Below are positions 28,514-38,024 of a DNA stretch of 64,000 nucleotides, in pieces (the stretch's first letter is position 1; each line of letters starts with the position of its first letter). Origin of the DNA: Nostoc spongiaeforme FACHB-130 (GTDB lineage: Bacteria > Cyanobacteriota > Cyanobacteriia > Cyanobacteriales > Nostocaceae). The translations under genes were made by a program, and so were the position numbers. The notes beneath the pieces were generated by a model that was given only the letters and a program-made list of their open reading frames with translations, was not told where the DNA came from and searched no databases. The DNA lies in the NCBI RefSeq assembly GCF_014698475.1, contig NZ_JACJTB010000002.1, positions 186,001 to 250,000 of the forward strand, read 5' to 3'.

Positions 28514-29197
28514 TTAGACTTTCCCTGCCAAATTCACCAGTTGCTTGAAGTTAACCAAGTAAATGATGTTATTAGCATTATCAATTGTGATCCATCCTTT
28601 TTCATGTAGTTTTTCCATGATTTTGGTGGTTTCCTCAACTCCAATTTCTGTCACTTCTGCCAAATCTTTAAAGGGAATATTAAAAATTTCTTTACCACGT
28701 TCGGAGTCTTGTCCATAGCTTTCACCCAAACTAACTAAGGTATGAGCCAGTTTGACGGCTGGTGGTGAAGAGCGAATTTGTAATCGCTGGTTAAATTGTC
28801 GGATTCTTCGCACCATCAGTTGCAGCATCCGATGGTGTAATTGTGGATCTTTAAACAAGATTTGAATAAAACGCTCTCTAGAAATACTCAGTAATTTTAC
28901 AGGTGAAAGGGCAATTACATCAGTAGAACGTGGAGATTCATCTAAAATCGCCATTTCGCCAAAAAAATCACCCCGACCTAAAATCGCTATAGCCACAGAA
29001 TCTTCGCCAGAGGTACGACGGACTTTTACCCAGCCGGATACCACAAAGTAAACGGCGTTACCCCAGGCATCTTCCATCAATACGGCTCGTCCTACGGGAT
29101 ATTCGTGATCAACGGCAACATTGAGCAGCCATTCTAAAGTTTGTGGGTTGGCTGTACTCAGCAAGGGGAAAAGTTCACTAAAAACCTCAGTCTGCAT
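28514..29197 (-). CDS. Crp/Fnr-family transcription regulator
   Basis: 227 residues. The N-terminal cyclic-nucleotide-binding fold has the phosphate-binding cassette FGEMAILDESPRSTDV, which keeps the Glu and Arg-Ser of cAMP-binding Crp, so cAMP is a reasonable ligand. A long C-helix (LHHRMLQLMVRRIRQFNQRL) and a winged HTH with recognition helix near VEETTKIMEKLHEKG follow. It is shorter in sequence identity to NtcA-type regulators, which lack the Arg-Ser cassette. Likely related to cyanobacterial SYCRP/AnCrp regulators, but I cannot name which. Confidence 0.88.
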   Translation of the reverse strand: MQTEVFSELFPLLSTANPQTLEWLLNVAVDHEYPVGRAVLMEDAWGNAVYFVVSGWVKVRRTSGEDSVAIAILGRGDFFGEMAILDESPRSTDVIALSPVKLLSISRERFIQILFKDPQLHHRMLQLMVRRIRQFNQRLQIRSSPPAVKLAHTLVSLGESYGQDSERGKEIFNIPFKDLAEVTEIGVEETTKIMEKLHEKGWITIDNANNIIYLVNFKQLVNLAGKV

Positions 29198-29401
29198 GAA
29201 ATATCTGTAAAAAATGAATTCAATAATGGAAAATTTAGTTGACTGCTATAAGTTTTAAACCCACTACCATAGTATTAATACATATTTAAAATGTAATAAT
29301 TAAGACTGATAACCTATGGTTTTTGGTCTAATGTTCCCTTACAACATAGCAATTATGTCAGGGATCGAAATCAGCGGTTTTACTGACAGAATTGTGATTT
29401 A

Positions 29402-30562
29402 TTATTTGCTCATGGAATCGCTATTTGCCGTGAGTATTTTGACTTGTTGGTCTAAGTTTTCCACGATGCGATTTAAATTATCTAAAGCCTCTGCTTGCTC
29501 TGCTGTGAGGCTAGAGTTAAGTATTAGCCGTTGATGCAGTTCTTGTAATTTATAGCTCAGTTGTTGAGAAATACCCAAAACATCACGGCTGAGACGAGCT
29601 AAATGTTGTTGTTGATAAAACTTTAAAGCGGCTCCTCGCAATACTTGTAGTGTGGCTTCTTCACCATAAATGCCTGGCATAACTCGCAGGCGTAATAACA
29701 AACGATTTTGTTGATATAAACATTCTTTTTCTATTTGTTTTGGTTCTGTAATTGTGGCTACAGGTAAACTGGCAAATCGCTTTAATTCATTCAGTACGCC
29801 TTGAAAAACAGACAGAGGTAAATTATCCAGTACCGACTGTACAACACCATTATCACTCCAGAGTATTCTACCTTGGTAGGGTTGTCTTTCTAAATACAAG
29901 CGACCAATGCCACCACCCAAAACTCGACCAAGTAATTCTTCTAGTAGTTTCTTGGGTGGGAGTAGTGCCAGCACTTCCACAGGAGTGGATAGTTCTGGGG
30001 TAGGCACTGGCAGGATGGTTAAATTATTTGCCAGTGTAGCTTCTGTGATTTCTTCTTTGAGCTTTTGGGCTAAAGCTGAAAGGTTGGGTTCTGGCAGCGG
30101 AGGAAATTCTGTTAATTTGCTAGGATTTTTGGGAGTTTCCATATTTGCCACCATTGATTTTGGTGGTTGCTGTTGAGATGATTTGAAATCAGTATGATTC
30201 AGGGCTGGGATATTGGAGCTAAAGGTATTTTTATAGTTGAGGTAGGCTGAGAGAATGTGGCGGTGGCTGTCGCTGGCAATTTCTTGAGCCACCATTGTGC
30301 AGTTGATATAAGCTAGGATGCGATTTACGTAATCAAGGGCGCTACTGTCTTGCGGATGCACCATCCCTAGGAGTAATTTGTTACCTTCTAATCGAAAGGG
30401 CAGAATTTGGTGGTACAAGCAAGCTTCAAAGGACAAAAGATGATCAATTAGCTGAAATATTTGTTGGCGATCGCTTTCTTGCTCTAAGCTGATCGGTATA
30501 TTCGATAGTACCTGCTGCTTACTGGCTTCGGTATCATTTGATTTGTCCTCTGAAGACAACAT
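29402..30562 (-). CDS. PilB/GspE-like protein lacking the ATPase core
   Basis: 386 residues. Residues about 35-110 resemble the MshEN/T2SSE N-terminal domain (LLSFEACLYHQILPFRLEGNKL then MVHPQDSSALDYVN). A Pro-rich linker follows. Residues about 205-335 resemble the N2 domain of PilB (LPPKKLLEELLGRVLGGGIGRLYLE, LPLSVFQGVLNELKRFA, LLLRLRVMPGIYGEEATLQVL). The protein then stops being PilB-like: no Walker A, Asp box or Walker B, and the C-terminus is a coiled coil. It may be a regulatory relative of the pilus ATPase. The domain matches are by eye and would need profile confirmation. Confidence 0.7.
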   Translation of the reverse strand: MLSSEDKSNDTEASKQQVLSNIPISLEQESDRQQIFQLIDHLLSFEACLYHQILPFRLEGNKLLLGMVHPQDSSALDYVNRILAYINCTMVAQEIASDSHRHILSAYLNYKNTFSSNIPALNHTDFKSSQQQPPKSMVANMETPKNPSKLTEFPPLPEPNLSALAQKLKEEITEATLANNLTILPVPTPELSTPVEVLALLPPKKLLEELLGRVLGGGIGRLYLERQPYQGRILWSDNGVVQSVLDNLPLSVFQGVLNELKRFASLPVATITEPKQIEKECLYQQNRLLLRLRVMPGIYGEEATLQVLRGAALKFYQQQHLARLSRDVLGISQQLSYKLQELHQRLILNSSLTAEQAEALDNLNRIVENLDQQVKILTANSDSMSK

Positions 30563-30781
30563 AGGTTTAATTATTTACAGTTTCCTTATATTTTATTTTG
30601 CTCTAAGCTAGTTGGCAGTAAATAAAGATACTTTGTTATCTTGGTAAAAATTAAATTAATCTCAGTAAGATAATGCTGGGTTAGACAGGTATAAATTTTT
30701 TCTACTAGGTAGTTTGTTTTGATCTCAAATTGGTGTCAGGGAGCGGGGGAAAGGTTGCTCTCCCAAGGGCATTCCGCAAAG

Positions 30782-30802
30782 TACCCGATGAATTCATGGG
30801 TA
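30782..30802. promoter_or_regulatory. 21-base palindrome, possible operator or hairpin
   Basis: TACCC-G-ATGAATTCAT-G-GGTA is symmetrical except for the two G's facing each other. It sits 18 bases past the stop of the HetZ-related gene and about 220 bases upstream of the PilB-like gene start. Its role is unknown. Confidence 0.3.
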
Positions 30803-30819
30803 GGAATTGCGGCGGCTGC

Positions 30820-32007
30820 TTATGCTCCTGATTCTTCGGTTCTCAAGGATTGGGCGGTGAGATAAACTTTTGTCCATTCTCCCATTGCCTGATGGGTTTT
30901 AAGACCTAACTGTTGAGCGATCGCTTCTAGGGAATGACCTGCTTTGCGTAAATCTAGCACTTTCTGACCCAATGGCGTTAATTTTTGATAAAGTTGCTGC
31001 CATTGCCTAGGTGTCAGTCCCAAATTATGTTCTTCCAAGGAAATTGATAGCCAGCTATTGACAAGTTCTGGTTTCCCTTTGAGGGCAAAAACCCGGACTG
31101 CATGGTAGCTGATTTTTTCCCGCAGACGATAGATTTCTCGAATGGGCTTTTGCAGTTGTTTGGCAATTTCGTCTTGAGATTTGCCTTGGAGATATAGCTG
31201 CAACCAATCTACTGCGTCTTGTCCGAGATTTTCTTGTAAGTAGTCGGCAAATTCTGTTTGCACGGACTGGCGCAGTGCTTGTTGTTCTTCTAGTTGTTGT
31301 GCTTCTTGATATTCGGCGATCGCTTGATTATCCACTAAGTTGACGCGATTATCACTGTCATCGGTGAGAATTTCTTCGGAAACCAGTCTCACCATATCGC
31401 TACCCGGTACTTGTGTTAAGCCACCGCGCTGAGTCCGACGCAAGTAATTAACAAATCTGTAAACTAGTAGCGGTTGATTGCGGACTGGCCGCAAGGCATA
31501 CTCTTCAATGCTGGCAAACAGTAATGTATCTTGGAGTCGCCTGTCGGTGGTAAATTCGGCAATGCAAGCCATTTGCTGCTGCATATAAGTATCGCTTTGC
31601 AGTAATTCTTGGATGACTTCTTGTAAGACATCCATAACACTACGTTGGCGATCGCGGCTGAGTGCTACCCAAGTTTGAATTTTATGGCGTAAGCTGACTA
31701 AACTCCCCAAGCGAGTAATTAAGTTACGATAAGCTCGGTCTCTACCAAGACCCAAGTAGCGTTGATGTAAAATTTTCCAGCGATATTCCATTGCTTGTTT
31801 AGCAATTTCTAGTTGTTTGGGGTCTAATAGTTCAAACCTGTTTAAGTCTTTGCCTAAAAGCCACAAAACAATACTCTCCCTCACAGATACACTTTGTTCT
31901 GGAATTTCTACAGCTAGGCGTTTATGCCAATACTGGGCCAGTTTATTTGCATCTGTTGCCATAGTGAGATTGTTTTCCTCAAAACCTTGCCTTAAAGTTT
32001 GCATCAC
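30820..32007 (-). CDS. HetZ-related protein
   Basis: 395 residues, all soluble. The N-terminal half is helical and basic (RYLGLGRDRAYRNLITRLGSL, PLLVYRFVNYLRRTQRGG). The C-terminal half has two sigma-70-region-4-like helix-turn-helix units (GKSQDEIAKQLQKPIREIYRLREKISY and GHSLEAIAQQLGLKTHQAMGEW). From memory this matches the cyanobacterial proteins annotated 'HetZ-related protein', kin of the heterocyst regulator HetZ but distinct from it; exact subgroup needs a search. It starts 819 bases after the ccmK4 stop and precedes the PilB-like gene in the same direction. Confidence 0.7.
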   Translation of the reverse strand: MMQTLRQGFEENNLTMATDANKLAQYWHKRLAVEIPEQSVSVRESIVLWLLGKDLNRFELLDPKQLEIAKQAMEYRWKILHQRYLGLGRDRAYRNLITRLGSLVSLRHKIQTWVALSRDRQRSVMDVLQEVIQELLQSDTYMQQQMACIAEFTTDRRLQDTLLFASIEEYALRPVRNQPLLVYRFVNYLRRTQRGGLTQVPGSDMVRLVSEEILTDDSDNRVNLVDNQAIAEYQEAQQLEEQQALRQSVQTEFADYLQENLGQDAVDWLQLYLQGKSQDEIAKQLQKPIREIYRLREKISYHAVRVFALKGKPELVNSWLSISLEEHNLGLTPRQWQQLYQKLTPLGQKVLDLRKAGHSLEAIAQQLGLKTHQAMGEWTKVYLTAQSLRTEESGA

Positions 32008-32826
32008 AACCCCCGTTGATCGTCACTCACTCTTAACATCTTGGCTGGCAGTTGTCTATGAATTAGTCGCTTTCATGAAGACATTTCAGCGATTCTATTC
32101 TTATTTACGTTTTTATTCCCAAACTTTATGCAGAAGTTTTCAGATTAAATTTTTATTTTTATTCTCTGCACAATCAAAATTTTTATAGTTAGCATTTTTT
32201 TCATACCTCACAATTTTCATTTTTTGTCAACTTATCATCAACACACCTAAAAAAGCTGACTAATCCTCAATCAATCTGATCAGGACAAACTAGGATTATA
32301 GTGCTTCAGTTAGTAAAAATGAGAAAGTCTACACTGCTGCTCAAGAACTAGTGAGATTTACCCACATTCCAGACGTTATCTTGAGTAGATAAGTTTCACG
32401 TCATCGAGTCTTTGTTTAGTGTTTTAGGAAATATGTAATTTTTCTTATCAATTTTTACTGGCTTGTCTATGGCAATCATATCTAAAAGCCACAGTTTACA
32501 GTTCACTCCTTAATTCTGCTCGGTGGGGGAAGTTGTGTGAGAGATTGCCACGATCGCTAACACTACAATTTTCTTAAAATCTCATGCTGTTGGTAACGCA
32601 ATTTTTTTTAATTATATGCAGATTTGACAACCAGTCATACAAGTAATTTGTTTCTCTTAAGACTTACTTGTGCAGGAGAGTAATGCTTGTGACAAATGGA
32701 ATTAAATGGGAACAGCATACCTAGCAAAAAGTCAATAGTCTAGTCGCAATTATTAATCATTGATTCGCAATTGGACTGGTGACTTTTGACTTTAGCTGTG
32801 GGATGAATCTGCGAATAAATCTAACT
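32008..32826. other. Long intergenic region upstream of the HetZ-related gene
   Basis: 819 bases between ccmK4 and the HetZ-related gene, both on the minus strand. I found no open frame with a ribosome site, no good hairpin with a T-run, and no NtcA-type GTA-N8-TAC box that I would defend. The length suggests a large leader or several promoters for the HetZ-related gene. Confidence 0.4.
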
Positions 32827-33177
32827 TTATCTGCCGTTACCAGACCTGATGATCGGATTTTCTACAGAGTCACGATACTGTTGCACCTCTGCGGTGTAAG
32901 CAATTGGTAAAACAGCTTCAACGTTTTCATGGGGACGAGGGATAATTACCCAAGATTCTAATGTGCCTCCATAAACATTTTCTGCTGCTTCCACACCGGC
33001 AGCCATCGCGGTTTTTACTTCCGAAACATCTCCCCGAATATTCACCGTAAAACGTGCGCTACCAACTCGGATATAACCCACAAGGGTAACTCGTCCCGCT
33101 TTTACCATTGCGTCTGCTGCGGCTAAAACAGCAGGAAAACCCTTAGTTTCCAGCGAACCAACTGCCTGTAGTGACAT
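32827..33177 (-). CDS. ccmK4: Carboxysome shell protein CcmK4
   Basis: 116 residues, a single BMC domain. It begins [31 protein letters not shown], typical of hexameric shell proteins, with pore-loop region VGSARF and the conserved ENVEAVLPI near the C-terminus, plus a short tail. Length and the [11 protein letters not shown] start match CcmK4. Shell hexamers of beta-carboxysomes; CcmK3/CcmK4 are minor shell components that tune permeability. It lies 87 bases after ccmK3 and is surely cotranscribed. Confidence 0.9.
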   Translation of the reverse strand: MSLQAVGSLETKGFPAVLAAADAMVKAGRVTLVGYIRVGSARFTVNIRGDVSEVKTAMAAGVEAAENVYGGTLESWVIIPRPHENVEAVLPIAYTAEVQQYRDSVENPIIRSGNGR

Positions 33178-33264
33178 TCTTCATCTCCTGATATAGATAA
33201 ACGTATGTATCGCTGCAAAATTAATTGTAGGCAGCTTTGTTACAAATTTTAATGGCGCAACTGT

Positions 33265-33576
33265 TTAGAAGATCCGGAAAGGCTCAGATTTCTGGGTGAA
33301 GTGGATGGGCAGAACTGTTTCCACATTTTCCGGGGGATTAGGAACTATATAATGGGTGATTACTGTTTCAGCCTTTACCTGCTCCCCAGCGTTTATACCT
33401 TGTTCAACAGCTCTGTTGACTTCAGCAACTTGTCCTCGGATAGCAACAACAAAGCGACCACTTTCCGCTAGTCCATAATACACCAGCGTGACTGCGGCAG
33501 ATTTCACCATTGCATCTGCTGCGGCTAACACAGATGGAAAACCTAAAGTTTCAATTACGCCAACAGCCATTGGCAT
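33265..33576 (-). CDS. ccmK3: Carboxysome shell protein CcmK3
   Basis: 103 residues, single BMC domain, begins [31 protein letters not shown]. The pore region reads AESGRF and the C-terminus PENVETVLPIHF. CcmK3 homologues do not form stable homohexamers alone but combine with CcmK4, whose gene follows. The pair is a satellite locus apart from the main ccmKLMNO cluster, as in most beta-cyanobacteria. K3 rather than K4 is inferred from gene order and length. Confidence 0.85.
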   Translation of the reverse strand: MPMAVGVIETLGFPSVLAAADAMVKSAAVTLVYYGLAESGRFVVAIRGQVAEVNRAVEQGINAGEQVKAETVITHYIVPNPPENVETVLPIHFTQKSEPFRIF

Positions 33577-33730
33577 GGCATTAGCTCCTGAGACAATAAT
33601 ATAGAGTGATCTTTATTTTACGCGGGTTTGGCTCCAATGGTGACATTCAGGACTGTTTTTTTCAGTACACTGAGTCATCGGCTGACAAATCAACACGATT
33701 TTGGTGATGGGGTGCTGTAAACTATAAGTT

Positions 33731-34624
33731 ATGTTTCCCAGCTTTTTACCAGCCGCAGTTAGGCAATTAACCGAACCAAACTCGATCGCACTAGCTTGTA
33801 GTATGCAAAGTCAAGCGATCGCTACTCCTTTATCTGATCAACCAATTACCACCACTTATGTGAAACAAGGCAGTGGTGGCACACCAATTTTACTCATCCA
33901 CGGTTTTGATAGTTCTGTATTAGAATTTCGCCGACTACTACCACTACTAGCAGAAAATAATCAAACTTGGGCAGTGGATTTACTCGGTTTTGGCTTTACC
34001 GACAGACTCCAAGGCGTAGCATTTAGTCCAGTTGCCATTAAAACCCATCTATATTATTTCTGGAAAACCTTAATTAAGGAGCCTGTAATTTTGGTGGGTG
34101 CATCGATGGGAGGTGCAGCCGCCATTGACTTTACTCTCACTTATCCAGAAGTCGTCAAAAAACTGGTGTTAATTGATAGTGCTGGGTTAAAAGCAGGTTC
34201 ACCTCTAGCAAAATTCATGTTTCCGCCCTTAGATAATTGGGCGACACAATTTTTGCGTAGTCCCAAAGTCCGCGATCACATTTCTCGCACTGCCTATAAA
34301 AATCCCAGTCTAGTGACTCTAGATGCTACCTGTTGTGGCGGACTGCATCTAGAAATGCCGAGTTGGCATCTAGCTTTAATTGCTTTTACCAAAAGTGGTG
34401 GTTACAGTGCTTTTAGATTTAAGCAACTAGGACAAATTCTGCAACCCACATTAATTCTCTGGGGCGACTCAGATAAAATCTTAGGCACTACAGATGCGAA
34501 AAGATTCAAACGCGCCATTCCCAATAGTAAACTCATTTGGATTCAAGACTCTGGTCATATCCCCCATTTAGAACAATCACAAGTTACTGCCCAGCATATT
34601 CTCGAATTTCGAGATGAATCATAA
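33731..34624 (+). CDS. Alpha/beta hydrolase
   Basis: 297 residues of the alpha/beta hydrolase fold. The oxyanion segment is HGFDSSVLEFRRLLPLL, the nucleophile elbow GASMGG carries the catalytic Ser, the acid is the Asp of WGDSDKI, and the His is in DSGHIPHLEQ. Close relatives in cyanobacteria are annotated only as hydrolases; no substrate can be read. It is divergent from ccmK3 (154 bases apart). Confidence 0.9.
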   Translation: MFPSFLPAAVRQLTEPNSIALACSMQSQAIATPLSDQPITTTYVKQGSGGTPILLIHGFDSSVLEFRRLLPLLAENNQTWAVDLLGFGFTDRLQGVAFSPVAIKTHLYYFWKTLIKEPVILVGASMGGAAAIDFTLTYPEVVKKLVLIDSAGLKAGSPLAKFMFPPLDNWATQFLRSPKVRDHISRTAYKNPSLVTLDATCCGGLHLEMPSWHLALIAFTKSGGYSAFRFKQLGQILQPTLILWGDSDKILGTTDAKRFKRAIPNSKLIWIQDSGHIPHLEQSQVTAQHILEFRDES

Positions 34625-34704
34625 AAAGTAAAGAGGCTAGGGAGTGTTTTCAAACTCATTATCATGGCATCCTCTGGATACTGAGAACAGGAATACTTCT
34701 CACT

Positions 34705-36111
34705 TTATTGTTCTGATTCATGATTTAGTCGTTTGAGTAAATCTTGAATTTCTGCAATGGTATCTTTGGAGATTTTTGGCTGTTTCTCTAGCCAAGCAAT
34801 AGCACTTGCATCTCCTTGTTGAACAGCTAAGATTAAAGCACCCCAGGTGAGTACATCTGGCTGTTGTGGATTAACTTCTAATGCTGATGCTACACGATTC
34901 CACAACTTGCCTTTTTCGCCTTTTAACAGAATAGAAATTTCTTGAACATTTTGGGGTGATGCTTTAAATACTTTTAAAGCTTTATTCCAACGACCATCAA
35001 TTAAATCTGCTAAGACTTGTTCACTGGGACTAGCCCAAGTTTTTTCGGCTTGTGCTTTAGTGAATTCAGAGTGTAAGCGAATAAAATCAACTTGGGCTTG
35101 GGCTGTGGTGGGTAAAGCGTTTTTGCGTTGTTTTTGCAGAGATTTTAAAGATTCTAGGGCTGGTGTCCATAAACCGCTACGGGCAATTGAGATGGCATTT
35201 TGGTAAGCAGTATCTTTAATAGCTGGTGGTTTGAGAGAAATTTTATCTAACTGAATGGGGTTGAGATAAAGTTTGGTTGGTTTAACTTGGTAAACTCGTA
35301 ATTGGGGTTCTAAACCTACTGTTTGGTCTAAGATTAATTCTTTATCATCATTACCAGTCACTTGTTGCCATTTTGGTGATTCACCGTTAGAACTCTTCCA
35401 CGAAAGCAGTTGGATTAAGTTAGAGCGTTCTGGATTGTAATATAAAATCTGTCCATAGGCGATCGCACCTGAGCCTTTTTGATATTCTCCTTGTAAATTC
35501 AACCAAACACCTGGGGCTGGTGTGTCATCATCAAAACCTTTGATTGTGGTTAAAGGTAAGAGGTTACTATCATCATTTTCGACTTTACTATCTACAAAGG
35601 ATTTGTCTATCCCAGTTACCGATAGTTGAGTTGCTAGACGATAGTATTTGTTGCTTTTTGATTGGAATTCTGAGTCTGTTGCTAGTTGATAAACCCGCAA
35701 CGCTACCAGTTCTTCACAATCAGACTGACAATTAGGACGTTGCTGAAAAACCGGCAATAAAAATGTGTTGTCGTTTTTATCTAAAGCCAGAGTCGCGCCG
35801 GATGTTTGTTTTTGTGCTTGTATGCTGGCTTGAATTTCGGGAAGAGTGTGGGGATGTTCGCTATAACCAAAGGGAATTTGCGCCCATTCTGGTAAAAACT
35901 TGTTCATCCAAACAATTTTGTCGGGATTGAAGATAAACAGCCAACTAATCCAAGCAAATATCAAAATTAGCCCAGCACTACTGAATAGAACAGTAACCGC
36001 TACTGTTGATGACAGTAAACTTCCCTGTTGGGGCGCTTTTTCGGTAATTTCGGGGGAAGTTTGATTGCGTCTCAAGAATTTTAGCGATAGTCTGCGCGAT
36101 TGATGTGCCAT
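34705..36111 (-). CDS. Single-pass membrane protein, conserved unknown
   Basis: 468 residues. A basic cytoplasmic N-terminus (about 35 residues), one membrane helix (VAVTVLFSSAGLILIFAWISWLF by composition, about 33-58), then a large domain outside. That domain starts with a cysteine pair (NCQSDCEE), is beta-rich in the middle, and ends with helical TPR-like repeats (about 300-460). I recognise no named family. It is divergent from the porin gene at 36309. Confidence 0.75.
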   Translation of the reverse strand: MAHQSRRLSLKFLRRNQTSPEITEKAPQQGSLLSSTVAVTVLFSSAGLILIFAWISWLFIFNPDKIVWMNKFLPEWAQIPFGYSEHPHTLPEIQASIQAQKQTSGATLALDKNDNTFLLPVFQQRPNCQSDCEELVALRVYQLATDSEFQSKSNKYYRLATQLSVTGIDKSFVDSKVENDDSNLLPLTTIKGFDDDTPAPGVWLNLQGEYQKGSGAIAYGQILYYNPERSNLIQLLSWKSSNGESPKWQQVTGNDDKELILDQTVGLEPQLRVYQVKPTKLYLNPIQLDKISLKPPAIKDTAYQNAISIARSGLWTPALESLKSLQKQRKNALPTTAQAQVDFIRLHSEFTKAQAEKTWASPSEQVLADLIDGRWNKALKVFKASPQNVQEISILLKGEKGKLWNRVASALEVNPQQPDVLTWGALILAVQQGDASAIAWLEKQPKISKDTIAEIQDLLKRLNHESEQ

Positions 36112-36308
36112 ATTGCTTCTCGGTCAATCTAGTAGGTGGTGCAAGGCTGGTTATTTCTACTTTTATACTCGCGTTTTTGCCTATTGCCCAGAATTTGCTT
36201 CGTCTTATTTGGTACAAAGTCGGTAAAATTTCTCATGCCGAAACTGATAATTTTGCTTACACTCGAACTTCAGTATTCCATGTAGACTTTAATAAATTGG
36301 AACTTAAC

Positions 36309-38000
36309 GTGATTCGCTATAATCATCTCAAATTCTGGATAATTGCGTCTTTTTTGATGGCGGGATTAAACGGCGGATCACAGATAGCCTCCGCCCAAGA
36401 TTATACTAGTACTGAAACACAATCAAGTTTAAGTTTAGACAATCAAGATTCTTCAATTTTTCCTGCCGCTTCTATTGATCAGGGTGTAATAGAAAATACC
36501 GAACCGATGGCACAAGTTACATCGGTGTCACAATTGAATGATGTCCAGCCTAGTGATTGGGCTTTTACGGCGTTGCAATCTTTAGTAGAACGCTATAACT
36601 GCATTGCGGGCTATCCTAATAATTCATTTCGGGGCGATCGCGCTGTCTCTCGCTATGAATTTGCTGCCGGGATGAATGCTTGCTTAGATAAAATCAACCA
36701 AATTCTTGCAGTTGCAGCACCCAGTGCCGAATTAGTAACTCGTGCAGATTTAGATACAATTCAACGCTTACAATCAGAATTTAGCAGCGAACTAGCCACC
36801 TTGCGGGGACGAGTAGATAGTTTAGAAGCGCGGACTGCGGAACTGGAAGCGAATCAATTTTCTACCACAACTAAACTGAACGGACTGTTAATTGTAGGTG
36901 TTCAAGGGCGGAGTTCTAACCGTGGTGATGTTAATCCCAGAGATGGTGTCAAAGACTCAGATGATAATGGCACAAACTTTAATGTTATTAACTTTTCCTA
37001 CCTGAGTTTAACTACCCAACTCACGCCCCGTAGTTATCTATTTACCGGCTTAGTGGCTGCCGATGGTACCACAAAACCTAAATTGAGTAATGACTTTGCC
37101 CTGAGTTACGAATATCCCACAGATAACAAATTAACTGTAATTGACTTGAATTATCGCTGGTTAGTCACTGACAAATTAGCGGTGATGGTAGGCACAGAAG
37201 GCGTAAATATGACCAACGCTTTCCGTGGCCCTGTGCGAGTTGAGAGTGCAGCTACAGGGCCTTTATCTTGGTTAGCGCAAAGAAACCCGATTTTAGATAT
37301 CGGCTTTGGTCATGGTGGAATTGCTGTAGATTGGCAATTTGCCAAACGTGCTAGTTTACAAGCTTTGTATACTAGTTATACTCCTGGGAAGCCTGGTGAA
37401 CGTAGTGGTTTGTTTGATGGAACTACGACTACAGCAGTGCAATTGTTATTAACACCAACTGATAATGTTGATTTGAGTTTGTACTACGTTAATAATTATG
37501 CATCTGATGGTTGTTTGCTCACCTTTGTTGGTGATGAATGTTTAACAGCGACTAACGCACCCTTACAAACCAACGCCTATGGTGGCACACTCAGTTGGCA
37601 AATTTCGCCCCGCTTCACTGTCGGCGCGTGGGGTGGTTATACTACTTCCTCGATTCCTGGGCGATCGGGTAGTGTGGAAACGACTAATTACATGGTGTTT
37701 TTAAACTTCCCCGATTTATTTGCTCAAGGTAATTTAGGTGGTATTTATGTCGGACAACCACCAAAAATTACTAGTAGTACTTTACCTGTGGGTAATAATG
37801 TCCCTGATTTTGAGAATACAGGTTTAGGACGTGCAGGCGGACAACCAGGAACCACCACTCAAATTGAAGCTTTTTATCGTTTCCGAATGACAGATAACAT
37901 CTACATTACGCCAGGGATCATTCATATATTGGAACCTGGTCATACACCAGACAGTGACCCGGTTACTATTGGAATTCTTCGCAGTACATTTCTGTTTTAG
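36309..38000 (+). CDS. SLH-domain iron-uptake-type porin
   Basis: The frame is open from 36105, but that leader is improbable and overlaps the divergent gene; GTG at 36309 (GGAA seven bases upstream) gives 563 residues and a normal signal peptide ending SQIASAQ. It has one SLH domain (VQPSDWAFTALQSLVERYNCIAGYP), a short coiled coil (TRADLDTIQRLQSEFSSELAT), and an OprB/porin-type beta-barrel to the C-terminus (ending F). This is the SLH porin layout common in cyanobacterial outer membranes; relatives have been implicated in uptake of iron and other small solutes. Confidence 0.88.
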   Translation: MIRYNHLKFWIIASFLMAGLNGGSQIASAQDYTSTETQSSLSLDNQDSSIFPAASIDQGVIENTEPMAQVTSVSQLNDVQPSDWAFTALQSLVERYNCIAGYPNNSFRGDRAVSRYEFAAGMNACLDKINQILAVAAPSAELVTRADLDTIQRLQSEFSSELATLRGRVDSLEARTAELEANQFSTTTKLNGLLIVGVQGRSSNRGDVNPRDGVKDSDDNGTNFNVINFSYLSLTTQLTPRSYLFTGLVAADGTTKPKLSNDFALSYEYPTDNKLTVIDLNYRWLVTDKLAVMVGTEGVNMTNAFRGPVRVESAATGPLSWLAQRNPILDIGFGHGGIAVDWQFAKRASLQALYTSYTPGKPGERSGLFDGTTTTAVQLLLTPTDNVDLSLYYVNNYASDGCLLTFVGDECLTATNAPLQTNAYGGTLSWQISPRFTVGAWGGYTTSSIPGRSGSVETTNYMVFLNFPDLFAQGNLGGIYVGQPPKITSSTLPVGNNVPDFENTGLGRAGGQPGTTTQIEAFYRFRMTDNIYITPGIIHILEPGHTPDSDPVTIGILRSTFLF

Positions 38001-38024
38001 CTCAAACGAATACAAAAATAATTC

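Noticed and set aside
36105-36308. Upstream extension of the porin reading frame
   Set aside because: It would overlap the divergent gene start, lacks a ribosome site and would put the signal peptide about 70 residues inside the protein.
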